The notes under the pieces were generated by a model. It was given only the letters and a program-made list of their open reading frames with translations. It was not told the origin of the DNA and did not search any database. The position numbers were made by a program, and so were the translations under genes. This document shows, one piece after another, positions 10,620 through 21,889 of a DNA stretch of 64,000 bases. Source of the stretch: Lobosporangium transversale (Eukaryota > Mortierellomycota > Mortierellomycetes > Mortierellales > Mortierellaceae); the NCBI RefSeq assembly GCF_002105155.1, contig NW_019029016.1, forward strand, positions 310,001 through 374,000, in the 5' to 3' direction. Numbering within the stretch: position 1 is the first letter of the stretch; every line of letters begins with the position of its first letter.

Positions 10620-11546
10620 CTACTGGCTCTTGTTGGCGCTGCCGCGTCCCCGTCCACGGCTGCCTCTGTAAAAATACTGTCCCTGCTGGTTGTTATGCAT
10701 GGGCTCTCCATACCCGTAAGTGAGCTGAGGAGGTGTGGCTTGTTGTGCTTGATGGTGATTCGCTGGTGAATAAGGTTGCAATTGTGATGGGAATTGCTGT
10801 AACTGTTGCTGCTGGTGGGGGTACATGTTAAAGTAAATACCCCTGCTGCGAGAACCGGAATTGCGGCCGGATCCTCTGTTTTGCAAAGCTGCCTTGCGAG
10901 GCTTGTTGGCCTCCTGGTGCTCCTCAGCAGCTTTAATTCAGGCTGCAATATCATCTTTGGGGATAGTTGCAGTCTTTTCATGATCAGGGGCTGGCTTGAG
11001 GCCCTTTGCGCACACAAAGTTATCCATGCGCAGATCGGTGATTTGGCGTGCTGTAACGGCCAGATGAGATCGCATGACATGCCCAAAATCTGCGACGATC
11101 TGCCGTAATGCAGGATCGTGCACTTTGTGAAAGTATTCTGCCAGGAATTCGTCCAAGGGTCGCGTAGCGTGGGCCTGACGTTCCTGTAGTTAGGATAACC
11201 ACTTGTCCACTCGTTGAAAAGAAGTGGTCTCCTGAGGCCAAGGCAACTCAAGAGAGGGGGCTTTGTACTGCTGATCTGGGTTCTTGGGATAGAGGACATA
11301 CTCGGTGAGGATGTTATCGTCGCCAGAGTTGTCCGGGGGACGGAAGAAATGAGAGCCGTCAAGCGAAGGTACAGCCGCTTTGAGGGTATCATAGGGGACA
11401 AGTATCTTGGCCTGTGGGCGATCAATGGTGATGGGGGAAGGAGAAGGGGAGGAAGAGTTGGCCTGCGTAAGGGCAGCCACCTGCTGACGAAGAGTGTTGA
11501 TTTCATGGAGTGCATTATGAGTGTTGTCGGTAGAATTGTCGCTCAT
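10620..11546 (-). pseudogene. DIRS element 2 gag-like protein, two in-frame stops
   Basis: ATG at 11546; one frame runs to the stop at 10620 but is broken by TAA at 11190-11192 and TGA at 10938-10940. All three pieces share one frame, so these are substitutions, not shifts. The first piece has a leucine heptad-like N-terminus; the last is Gln/Pro-rich and ends in an RG-rich basic tail (RGSRGRGRGS) that would bind RNA. Both stops can arise by C-to-T change (CAA to TAA, CGA to TGA; TGG to TGA is another option for the second). Confidence 0.75.
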
Positions 11547-11615
11547 TGGAACGAATAGATAATAGTCTGCAACGGATGAGTTCCAGGAGCGACGAGAAGA
11601 AAGATGTAGATCAGA

Positions 11616-11724
11616 GTTGCAGGGCAGAGGGATCTTTTATTTAGTTTATTTTCTTTATTTCTCGTCGGATTTTCAATGAAGAAAGGTGACATACATTCGT
11701 CCATGGTACCGTAGACAATGTGAA
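11616..11724 (-). repeat. DIRS element 2 right inverted terminal repeat
   Basis: Reverse complement of the left end about 7460-7575, ending CCATGGTACCGTAGACAATG. The rest of 11731-12459 is AT-rich with no gene that I can support. Confidence 0.85.
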
Positions 11725-12459
11725 ACAAGATTTAGAAATATCTGCTGAGTCTCTTTTAATGAACCAATCGGAAGCATTATTATGTAAGTCATTAACTTAA
11801 TTTTGAATGGAGGTGAAGAGAAGCAGTTAAGGGGTTTGTATAAGGCGAGCGATCTGCATCTCACGGGAATCTTCGGTAATTGTGGCAAAAGATGCATTTA
11901 GTCAAGGCCCGGGAGCCCATGAGATCCTGACTCCCTCTTTGCAGAATATTTGAGGGAACTAAATGGTCTCACAGCTAGCGAGATTCTAGAATTTTCAGAA
12001 TAAAACCTCGTTTGTCAAAGGAAAGTTCTGATAAAACAGTAATGAAAAAAAAACAACCTTGACTGCGATTTTGGCTTATTAACATTTGCTTGCTCATCTT
12101 TAGTAGAACCTCAGCTACTTCTTTCAATTCTTGTCGTCATTCTTCATGAAGAAGATGTACATCACTCTTGCCTCTTTTTCTTTATTTTTTATATACAAAG
12201 TAAGGAGCCATCAACAAAGAGACTATGTTACTTATCCATCCAAGTGGAAAAGAAGTAGAGGGGGAAAGGATATACAAGGTTGACTGAGTGAATGAGGCTA
12301 AGTTGCAAGTGGCGACAATGCCTAGAATATTCGATGAAGTGCAAAATGTACATACGATAAAAGGGAAATAAACCAATAAATGGAAAGAGAGAGGGATTCA
12401 CTTAGGTTTTATCACTTATCCACATGCTTCCAGGATTTTATCATTTTCTAAGAACTCAT

Positions 12460-13531
12460 CTAGGAGGAGGAAGAGAAGGGACGTTTTTTCGGTGGGGGTG
12501 GTGGTCGCTTCGTGATGGGAGGCATGGATTTATACATCTGTGGAGTAAAAAAGGTCCGAACGTTCGAGAACGCAGAAATGAGAGTGATATCTCTTGATCC
12601 TGAGTTCAATCTCTGAAGAGCAAGTTTACGTCCAACCTGAAGGAAGTATGACTAATGAAAAAAAAAAAATAATTAAATAGACAAATAAAAAGGAACGATC
12701 AATAAACTGCCAACCAGCAAGCCCCACAATGACTAAACCATTAAAACAACAACAATAACGTTAATGCAAAAAATAAAAAAAGTCGTATACCCGCAAGGAG
12801 AACAATGCAGCCAAGGTTCGACCATCCATGAAGCATTCTAGTTCCAGGTGGTTCGTAGGGATGAGCAGATCATGATTCAAGACCTTCCCACAGACATGAG
12901 CACCATCATGCTCACGTAACGACATCAGACTTGCAGAATAGGCTATAGTGAGTGGGACTCTTTTTGTTAGATTATATTTACCAATTTTTCCAAAATTATT
13001 GAAATGTTGTACTGTACCTTGCATATTCAAGAAATACATTTTGGGTGTTCCAGTTTGATTGATAATAAAGTGGTTGAGGCGAATATTCTTTCTCACCATC
13101 ATCTCCACTTCAACTGCAGTCGAACGCAAGGGCTTCATCTCACTGTTCGAAATTGTAACAAACTCCCACTTCTTCATATGCTCGACAGAGACAACAAATT
13201 TGCAGTCGACTTTTCGAGGAGACGCCTTCTTCCCTTTGGGTCGTTCAACTGCGTATTCGGCCTCATTCTGAGATCGCGCCTTACTTGAACCTTTCAATCC
13301 TGTTTCTCCACTAAAAAAGTACAAGAAAAATAACAGGGTTGGTGGTCAGTCAGAAAACAACCCCCCTTCCTCCAAAACATAATCTCTTTGTACTTACATT
13401 ACAGCAGTAACGACTGTTTTCGCAAATAAGGTATTGAACACCCGTTCCCAAACGGCTTGCGACTTCTGCTCTGTATCGACAGGACGATGGATCGGATCCA
13501 CAGCACACAGAGGTACCCTATTGAGTCAATT

Positions 13532-13572
<41 letters not shown>

Positions 13573-14161
13573 ATGATTAGCTCCATCATTCCAAACTCCT
13601 TGACGTTTTGGTTTTTTTTCGTACTTTTACTGAAACTTACACAATCTGTAAGATATCGAGCGCTAGTTTCATTGTCGCATCAATTTTTTGGCCCTGACTC
13701 CGCTTGGTTACTAAAGAGCCTTTTTCGATATCGATTAGATCCGCAAGTTGCCCGACATCAAAGATTCCTTGGTCATCCTGGGCCTGATCCTTTAGCCTCT
13801 TCAAAAGTTGCAAGAGGGTGTTCGAAGGAACGGCTATATCTGGCTCTTTTGTCTTTTCGAGGAGGTTAGGCATATCATGGAGCTTGAAGATGGTCTCAGA
13901 ATCGGCACAATGAAGGTAAACGACAGAGGAGGCAGCGACACTAGGAAGGAGAGGAAAGAAACGATGTCACAATATTATAATACCAATTTGCGCAAAAAGT
14001 ACAAATTATAAATATGTCCTTACAACAAATCCTTCTGCTTGACTTTGCACAAGTCACGGTAAGCTATCAGGTGGTCCTTTACATGTTGGAAAAGGGTCAT
14101 CTTCAGAGTACTTTCCATTTTGGGCATCTTTGGGAGCTGTAATGCCTGGTTGTTTGCCTAT

Positions 14162-14194
<33 letters not shown>

Positions 14195-15490
14195 ATCATG
14201 ATTGTTGGTTAAAAGAAAAAGATTCATCTATCTACATGTATACAATGCTACATATAGTCCATAAAACTTACGGCGCGGTAAAGGGCTTCAAAGAGCGCAT
14301 GAAAGTCATGAGGAAGAATTATTTCGGCGAGTTCATCATCGTTATCGTCATCACTCTCTTCAGCTTCTTGATTACGATCAGCTTCCCCATCGTTACTGAC
14401 TGCTGCAGACCCGAAATCCCGATCTTCATCGAAGGTTGCATCGTCCTTCTCTACCGGGTCCTCGAAGCTCCGATCTTTAAGTCTGGTTAGGAAAGTTTTC
14501 GCAGACAGTGCCCAAAAAATGCATTATCTTTGTGCAGAATCAGCAACTTACGTGTAAAAGCGTCGGTAGTGATAATTGAAGCATTTCTTTGTGACGTATT
14601 CAATCGAGCAATATGTTCTACTCAAGATGACAAATTGTAAACATCAGTCTAGAACATATGTTCAGTCGCTACTGGTAACAATACACATACACAAAACTCT
14701 TACCTGCTTTATCTTCATGGAGGGCATTGTCCAGTGCCTCATCTGATACTGGAGATGCTCTAAAAGGAGAAGGTAATGGGCATATGCGCATTTTCTTTGA
14801 TAGTGGCATGTCAAGGTTAAGGTCGTCTTGTGTGTTTTCATATTCTATGGCCCCAAATAGAATAGAGTATGTGATAAGAGATCTGTAGTATTAGCGATAG
14901 TTCAAATATTCAAATCACCAATGAATTTTACCTTGAGAGTCCTTGCTCGCTTCATTTACTACATCTTGTGCTACTTTCTCTATCAACGAGATGAAATATT
15001 ATTTAGAATAGAATAAGGATATATAATTTAATTTTTCATCAGTATTACCATTTGCTGTTTGTCGAACTTGAGTTACAGTTGTCTGTGTATTTAAAGGAGC
15101 AGCACTCATCAATAATCCCGCGAGTTCTCCCTGGACATTATTGGTGAGAACATGGCGTGCTTGCTGGATCATGTTCTGAGCATTAACAATGGCACCGGAT
15201 GACTCTTGTGCTGTTGCCCGTAGAATGATACCATGAAGTCGAGACCGCTTCGGAAGAAGGTATTGGGCTCTCCATTTATCGCAACGCTCTGACCGAAGCA
15301 TCGCTTTCATTTCTCCCGCCCAATTGGTGTGCTCGGGGTCCTCTTCCATAGCGTTAAAGCATTTTGCAATCGCGTCAAACCAACTAGAAGATAAAGAGAG
15401 ATTAAATTTGTCCGAGAATCCACGCCATAGTTGTTCAGCTTCCTTATGGCGATGCTCCTTCAGGTATGTTATCCAGGCAGAGATATCCAT
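12460..15490 (-). CDS. Ten-exon gene, 716 codons, unknown; possible nuclease-like core
   Basis: Exons that I can join in phase: 15490-15049, 14979-14932, 14844-14704, 14617-14552, 14474-14272, 14157-14024, 13940-13641, 13517-13398, 13310-12791, 12636-12460 (2151 bases, TAG stop). Donors are GTAAGT-like and acceptors mostly TAG or CAG; unbroken phase through nine introns argues for a working gene. The ATG at 15490 is the first in the exon. The N-terminus is helical, exon 5 carries an acidic stretch (ESDDDNDDE), and exon 9 holds KKASPRKVDCKF followed about 20 residues on by NSEMKP. This D...ExK spacing is what PD-(D/E)XK folds show, but the call is inference. The tail is Pro/Lys-rich (RPPPPPKKRP), perhaps a nuclear signal. 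No family recognised. Confidence 0.75.
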
Positions 15491-15669
15491 GACAAGTGAA
15501 TGAGGCGAATACACGTGTTACTAAGGTTGCGGCAGTAAGATCCGTTGGTTCTTGGCCGTCATAAAACAGAACATTAGTATCACGTTATTTCTTCAGAAAT
15601 ATACATGAACAGTTGAGAAAAATTAAATAATCAAGGATAGTATAATTAAATCCGATGTCAAGTATTGTG

Positions 15670-16171
15670 TGGCACCCTCAAAATTGAATCCATGGACTAT
15701 GCCATGTAGTCGGAGGGGCGTCAGAGCAGCCTCGCCACCAACAGCACCACAATAGCCTCTCCCTTTGAAAAAAGGAATGATGGGTCTCCTTATAAGCACG
15801 CGCAGCGGGAGGTCCAAGAGGCAACACCCATATTTGTATTGGCTCACCCAACCACCGGAAACACATCAGCTAAAGAGCACTGAGTTTGACAATACAATAT
15901 TACGGTTCAATCTTACGGTTCAATCATAGAGGATAAGAAGGAGAATGGATGGCACCCTCAAAATTGAATCCATGGACTATGCCATGTAGTCGGAGGGGCG
16001 TCAGAGCAGCCTCGCCACCAACAGCACCACAATAGCCTCTCCCTTTGAAAAAAGGAATGATGGGTCTCCTTATAAGCACGCGCAGCGGGAGGTCCAAGAG
16101 GCAACACCCATATTTGTATTGGCTCACCCAACCACCGGAAACACATCAGCTAAAGAACACTGAGTTTGACA
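15670..16171. mobile_element. TRIM-like element: two 222-bp direct repeats around 58 bp
   Basis: 15670-15891 and 15950-16171 are each exactly 222 bases and almost identical (one clear difference, GAGCAC versus GAACAC). Each begins TGGCACCC and ends TTTGACA, i.e. TG...CA. The 58-base interior ends in a purine run (AGGATAAGAAGGAGAATGGA) directly before the right copy, where a polypurine tract would lie. No primer-binding site and no target-site duplication are visible (flanks TTGTG and TTCAA). A plain segmental duplication remains possible. 16172-16918 is purine-rich low-complexity DNA and the CRN upstream region. Confidence 0.55.
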
Positions 16172-16918
16172 TTCAACCTTTCAAATAAATAAAAGAAGAG
16201 AGGAGAGAAGTAGGAAAAGGGAGTATGGAGATGTGAACAAACCTGTATGATAGATGTAGAGATGATATAAAATGATTAATTTATAAAAGCCTCTTAGAAG
16301 AAGGAGAGAAGCAGAGCGAATGAATAGAAAGTTGTGCACAAGAAATGGGTAAGAATAAGTAGAGCGACAAAAAATAAAGGGAAAGATAACGTGCGCTGAG
16401 AAGGGAATAGAATGTGTAGAAGCGTACAAAAGAGAGGTTTATACAAAAAAAAAGAGAAGCAGAGATAAAGAATAGTGAAGAGTATTGGGATGAAGAGTGT
16501 TAAAATAGGGGTGAGAGGTGAGAGGTAAAAAGGAATGCTGAGAGAAGCGGATACATGAGATAGATGTGAAAAGTGTGACCTGAAGGAGAAATCAAGTCGT
16601 CCAGCGAGAGAGAAATAATGTAGTTTTAAAAAAAAGGTGTGAAGAGAGGAGTGAAATTAATTTTTTAGCTGGGTCGGAAAAAAATCAGGTAAGGTGGCTT
16701 AAATTTTGCCCCCACTTATGAACGTAATTTATTTCAATATTGCCCTATACGGATGTACATATGTCGATGTATGTACGTGATTTATTGTCACTCACATCCA
16801 TCTTTCTTTTCTTTTTTCTCCACATTCACACCAATATTTTCGCTGGAAACTATTCAATCAATCTCACTCTTTGCTCCTTCTAAAGCATTTATTTTTTTCA
16901 GCGCGCAATTATACCAAA

Positions 16919-19180
16919 ATGACACCTTAAAAAATTAAACTATTTTGCGATTCTTCACCATTTAGTGTAAAGGTTGAAGTGGATGACCTCAAGAATGCAA
17001 TCAAGGAAAAACAATCGCCATTACTTGACGACATTCGTGCAAGCAAGCTGGTCCTTTTTCAGGTGACGCTTCCAGATGAGGGCATTCAAGCCAATCTTGA
17101 AAAGGTTGATTCACCCACATCACTCATTAAAGCAACCGCTAGGATCTCAAAGATATTTGGCACATCACCACTGCCTGAGGAAACCATTCACGTCATTGTT
17201 CAGCGTCCATCGCCAGGCAAGTTTATTCCCCATTTAGTAATGACTGAGAATATAATTGACGCATCTAATTTTTTTTTTTATTTCAGATACGACTATAACT
17301 ATACCACTTCCCTTTCTTCGTGTCAACCCTCTCGTACAAGCACACCGACCTTTGACCAAGATGTTTCACGTAAGCTTTCAACACAGTCAAGTTGTACTAC
17401 TTATTATTCTGTTTATTAATCCAATCCTTCTTTATTCACTTAGTTGCATTGAAAAAAATTGCTGCAGAGTTTTTTCAACCTGATTCTGATCACTCCATGT
17501 TTCTAAAAGAATTCGTTTCGGGTATGTATCAATTGCCCGTCACGGAGAGTGGAATTAAAGGACTACCGAGAGTTGGGAAGCGTGGACCATCAAAGAGCCG
17601 AACAGCTCCAACACTATTGTTTTTCGATTTACCAACAGAAGGTCAACCCAACAAAAATCTAAGTATAGTGGAACAAATTCTGGCAGACAACCCAGGATTA
17701 CGCCATCTGCCATATACGGACTATCAGGAGTAAGTACATTGTAATATTGCCGATGCATAATGAAAGCTGCAGAGACCTATTTCTTATACTTTTTATTTTA
17801 TTTATTTTATTAATGTCACTAATGATAGTGCGGCAAAACCAGAACGACTATGGGACTGCTATCTAGGCCTTGGGGACTTTACTGTAATGCCGGAGGGAAG
17901 GACTTGGGCTCAAACTATATGCATACCATCATGGAGGCATTGTCGGACCGTCCAGATTTTATCTATCCGAAAATAAGAAGTCGAATACGGATAGAGTTCG
18001 TCATCTCACTTTTGGTCTCCTTTATGCCCGGCTACTAATCCTTGACTACTGCTTGAGCATTCCTGAAAGTTATAAAACTTTCACGTGTCAGAAATGGATG
18101 TCGCTTCAAGTCGCTACTCCAGTATTTAAGGATATATTCCAGAGCCTTTTCCAGATTATCAGTCGCTACTTTCGCGAACATGAAGTGTCAATGATGAGCC
18201 GTTTGCATTTGTATGTTGTTTTATTTTGTTTTATTTCTTTTTATTTGAAGAATTTAATCGGTATATACATAGTGCTATAGTATCGCTAACTTGCTTTGTA
18301 ACCTATATTAATAGAGAGCAGCGGATAATTTCTTTCAGAAAACAGATCCAGTACACTTCCAACATCAAAGCGATAGAATGACAACAAGTCCTTCTGACTC
18401 ATCTCGCGGATTTGAATGGGAGACCGTAGTTCCAACAAATTTGGAAGGTATATTTCATAACAAGATCGTATCAAGTGCACTATTCAATGATGGCGAAATA
18501 CGTCACGAAATGTTTCGACGCAAAGCAGAGATCGTTGATTTTGAAAGGGTAATGAAGACAACTACCCATGCTGCCAGGATCAGGGGTGACACCATGACTA
18601 TGGATCAACTTTTAGACTCGCATATCAACAATGGATCAGAGTTTAATAGGTTTCCCGTGCCCATTCTATTTCCCCTATGCTTATTGGTCAGGTCCTGATA
18701 TTGTTTTTGTTGTTCGGTTTATCAGTGATACCCCAGAGACGGATATATATTGTGTAGTATTTGCTCAATTGAAACTTCGTGGCGATCTGGATTTAGATGA
18801 TGCACAAGATACCCGCAGATCAGTTCAACCAAAAATAAATTAACAATCATGGCATCAACCTTTCTGAATATTGCAAACCGCGTATGCATTACATCAGTCT
18901 CATATTAGCATATCCATCAGAGATAGCTCAGCATTTCATCAACAAGCCGCTTATGGAGCACGGTAAAGGTATTACTGAGATCGCTTTAACAGTTGACAAG
19001 AATAATATTAGGCAGCTCTTTGAAAAGAAATATGTTGACGAATTGGACCAGTTAAAGCGATTTGGAGAGGATATGGAACGTGATTTAGAATTTGCTAAGA
19101 AACGACGCCGAACAGTTGTTAAAAAGAAACTTCCATGCTCAAATTACAAGATCAAATTCCGATCCACTGTGAAATTTCAG
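16919..19180 (+). pseudogene. Crinkler (CRN) family gene, decayed
   Basis: CRN proteins carry a ubiquitin-like N-terminal domain, a P-loop NTPase and a C-terminal effector domain. ATG at 16919 is followed after two codons by in-frame TAA (16928-16930), then by the CRN N-domain in the same frame: PFSVKVEVDDLKNAI, LVLFQV, IHVIVQRP. A GC-AG intron (about 17217-17286) leads to exon 2 (17287-17369). Exon 3 (17444-17729) holds GGIRGLP-like and LLFFDLP blocks; after the next intron comes CGKTRTTMGLL (Walker A) from 17829. Frames fail to join at the exon 2/3 boundary, before the P-loop, and again near 17975. Later pieces include GPDIVFVVRF with FAQLKLR (a D...QxK nuclease-like pattern, about 18680-18800) and a C-terminal block to about 19180. 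Confidence 0.75.
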
Positions 19181-19272
19181 TATTTTGGCAGACCTTGTTC
19201 CCACAGGGGGTTTTTTTTCTAAGTTTGGTTAAAGAATTAACCTTATTTTGGACCCTGCATGGATCTTTTTTT

Positions 19273-19470
19273 CAGAAGGACACTGAGCAGTGGCCAAAAA
19301 ATCTTTTTCTCGCCTTGGTCAAAAGAATAAATGAGAGCACATTTACTTTATACTTTAGTTTCCATCTTCTTTTTTCTTTCATTGTTAGCAGAAGTGTGCT
19401 TAGCTTGTGTTAGTATATATCAATCTTGCAAATAGACTCACATCCAAAACAAAACCAAGCTACAAGTGCC
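19273..19470 (+). repeat. Noncoding repeat, copy 1
   Basis: Shares GAAGGACACTGAGCAGTGG, CGCCTTGGTC, GCAGAAGTGTGCT and ATATCAATCTTGCAAATAG in order with 22573-22892. It lies just past the decayed CRN gene. The second copy has about 110 extra bases inside. Nature unknown. 19471-19773 holds nothing recognised. Confidence 0.7.
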
Positions 19471-19773
19471 TAAAAATATAAATACAAATCACAGGTATAC
19501 AAAGAACAGACCTTTTTACAATGGGGTGGATGTAAAGAGAGGCGTAGGTGTACTTGATTAGTGCCTTATTGTACAGTCACCCGAAATAAATTATTGAGAT
19601 TAAGAATATTTATTTACATTTTTTGAATAATCTGGGCAAACAGCTCATATGCAGCATATACAAAGACTTTATCAATCAACATGAAAGTTCGTAATTTTAT
19701 CGAAGAGGCTATTGTGGTTATTTACTGAAGTCCTTGAGGTATATTAATTGATTAAGAGAAGTACTACGCGGGT

Positions 19774-20805
19774 TCAATAACCAGTGTACCTTCCTTTGGC
19801 CCCCTTCACCTCTATCAACCTTTCTGGCATGGAGTTAACAAGGATAGCCAGCTCCGCTTGTGGCAACTTGTCCCACTCCTCAACCAGAGCCGCTCCGAGG
19901 CTAGCGAGGTCTCTTGGCCCTTTGGTGCGTCTATCAAGTGCAACCGCGAGGAGTGACCACACGTGCTCAATGGGGTTTAAATCTGGAGAGCATGCAGGCC
20001 AGTCTGGAATCCTTGAGATGTTGTTATTTTCGCGCCATTCCCTTGCAACTTTGCATGTATGGACTGGTGCATTATCTTCCATGAGAATACCATCATCCAC
20101 CTCAGCCATAAACCTGGCTAGCTCACATTTATACACATCTTCCACGAAAGATGGTCCACCCCTACGCCCTCGTTGAAATATAACCAACCGGGACCTTCCG
20201 GTCGCTGTAATCGCTTCCCAGACCATTAGGGATGTCCTACCACTCTTGAAAGTAGGCGCAACGCAATCATAGTCGTACTTTTCCTGTGCTGTGCGCCAAA
20301 CTCTTATCTTACGAAAGTGCGCGCCAACTTCAAAGGATAACTCGTCAGACCAAACTACCCGACTCCAATCTTCTATAGACCATTTTTTATATTTTTTTAC
20401 AGACTTCAGCCGCCTCTCTATGTGCTCTGCGCTTAAGAATGGTTTAGGGACAGCAACCCCGCTGAAAATGCCTAAGAAATGCAGCTCCTTTTCAACTGTC
20501 CTCTTACTCACTTTTTTTGGCAATAAGTTGGTGATCTCCTGAAGAGTAACCCTCCTTTCTCTCTTACTATTGCGCACAATGCTTCTGATGTCGTGAGCGC
20601 TCAGTAGTTTTGGACGTCCTGGGGTTTGGGCGCGAGCACTGGTTCCTCTTTCATGATATACCTTGATAATGTGATAAACTGTTGATAGATTCACGCCGCG
20701 TTTCAATGCGATATCCACGCCTTTCAGGCCTGCGAGATGCAATTCGATGATGATGCTTTTAGCCTCGATATCCAGGTTTTTTGGCTTGATGGTTATTTCA
20801 AATTG
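19774..20805 (-). pseudogene. Tc1/mariner-type transposase lacking a start codon
   Basis: Cut-and-paste DDE transposase. The frame is open from the TAA at 20806-20808 to the stop at 19774 with no in-frame ATG; an ATA at 20794-20796 sits where the family start would be, so the start may have been lost. An N-terminal helix-turn-helix (KGVDIALKRGVNLSTVYHII), a second HTH region with GRPKLL, then catalytic blocks WSDELSF, MEDNAPVHT and SPDLNPIEHVW are visible. I count 35 residues between the second Asp and the Glu (DD35E; classical Tc1 has 34). Terminal inverted repeats were not found next to it. A spliced upstream exon is the alternative explanation for the missing ATG. Confidence 0.85.
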
Positions 20806-21059
20806 TTAATATATGGATAATGGGAAAGGGAGAAGACAATTGCTTTTTATCGCGTAGACCATTTTGAATTTTATTATCTCAATAATTTATTTCGCGTGAC
20901 TGTATGAGAGTGTTTGAGACTGTACGTTCGCGGTGATCTTTTGCTTTTGTTCTTGGCTCTTGTTCCATTTTTCATTGGCTCTTCACTGTAATCCTCTTTT
21001 TTGTTAAATCTTTTTGTGAATTTTTTTTTTTTTTTTTTTGAATCATGCAACCAACGCCG

Positions 21060-21490
21060 TATCCCTGCCCAGACTGGATGCAAGTGACGATAATGAAGCC
21101 AGACAGATAGCAACCAGACGGCTCCTTTTTAATCAACGCTTCGTTTAAATGCGAGGGCGAGAGAGTCTATACAAAGATCTCTATCGAAGGCAAAGTCCGC
21201 GAGAGGAAGGTGCACCCAGTGTTACAAGTTTGTATCACATCTTTTAGAGACAAAAGAAACTTCGGTGACTGTAGAGGTGATGGGCTATTTTAGGCTCAGT
21301 CCCTTTCGGGGCGACCGAGGTTTAGGTCTTTCTTCCAGGCTGGTGGTAAAGGAGGCGCGTATCCCAGTGGAGTGTTCAGATGATGAAGAAGTGGAACAAG
21401 ATCTATTTGATGGTTTGCCACAGATGGTATCTGTATCTCGAGAGCCGGGGAATGACCTTGTTAAATCGGTGCTGCTGAAAGCGGAGGGAA
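21060..21490 (+). pseudogene. Unknown ~110-residue domain, copy 1 (broken)
   Basis: Translates in two frames to a domain homologous to 21890-22260: FKC-x-G-x-x-YTKISIEG first, then after a one-base shift near 21245 VTVEVMGYFRLSPFRGDRG and SSRLVV. An in-frame TAG sits upstream near 21107. An acidic tail follows (DDEEVEQD). The domain resembles no family I know; a small beta-rich fold is a guess. The mini-DIRS at 21531-21877 sits between the two copies. Confidence 0.5.
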
Positions 21491-21530
21491 AGAGAAAGGT
21501 AATATTAGGACATCCAGTTATTTATTGTCC

Positions 21531-21877
21531 ATTGCCTACGGTACCATGTCCGTATGTGTGTGTCACCTTTCTTCATTGAAAATCCGACGAGAAATAAAGA
21601 AAATAAACTAAATAAAAGATCCCTCTGCCCTGCAACTCTGATCTACATCTACTTCTCGAGCCAAAAGGGTGGTGTGGGTGGGACATACGTCCATGGTACC
21701 TATGACAATGTGAATAGGTCGTCCTTCGTAGACCATTCAGTAGACCATTGTCTACGGCACCATGTCCGTATGTGGTTCCAGAGGGATCGCCAAAGAGAAC
21801 TAAACTAAAACAAAACTAAAACTAAAAGAAAACTGAAGAAAGGTGACACACATACGGACATGGTACCGTAGACAATG
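21531..21877. mobile_element. Mini-DIRS element (family of element 2), no coding
   Basis: Has a left terminal repeat (CATTGCCTACGGTACCATG...), the internal complementary region and 3' flank as in element 2 at 7460-7735, then directly the right terminal repeat (GAAGAAAGGTGACACACA ... GTACCGTAGACAATG). The outer 43 bases or so at the two ends are inverted copies. All gag, RT and recombinase sequence is missing. It looks like a deletion derivative that keeps only the ends, comparable to a MITE but of DIRS origin. Confidence 0.8.
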
Positions 21878-21889
21878 ACTACAAGTCTG

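Larger units (their letters stand above)
7421..11730 (-). mobile_element. DIRS-like retroelement 2, full length but inactivated
   Basis: About 4.3 kb in minus orientation. The left end (7460-7575) is the inverted complement of the right end (about 11616-11724), sharing CACCTTTCTTCATTGAAAAT. The internal complementary region at 7621-7697 fuses sequence complementary to the outer left end (7421-7473) with sequence complementary to the outer right end (GTCTACGGTACCATG): the arrangement of DIRS-1. Gene order from right to left is gag, RT/RNase H, tyrosine recombinase. Two stops in gag, one stop in the recombinase and one frameshift in RT make it non-autonomous. Confidence 0.9.

Noticed and set aside
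13018..13025. An extra intron inside exon 9 starting at a GTACAG after MYFLNMQ
   Set aside because: Splicing there to the nearest AG brings in a stop, whereas reading through stays open and in phase with the next donor.
15623..16146. Proteins encoded in the 222-bp repeats
   Set aside because: The ORFs are identical in both copies simply because the DNA is; they run over the repeat ends and have no start context or domain.
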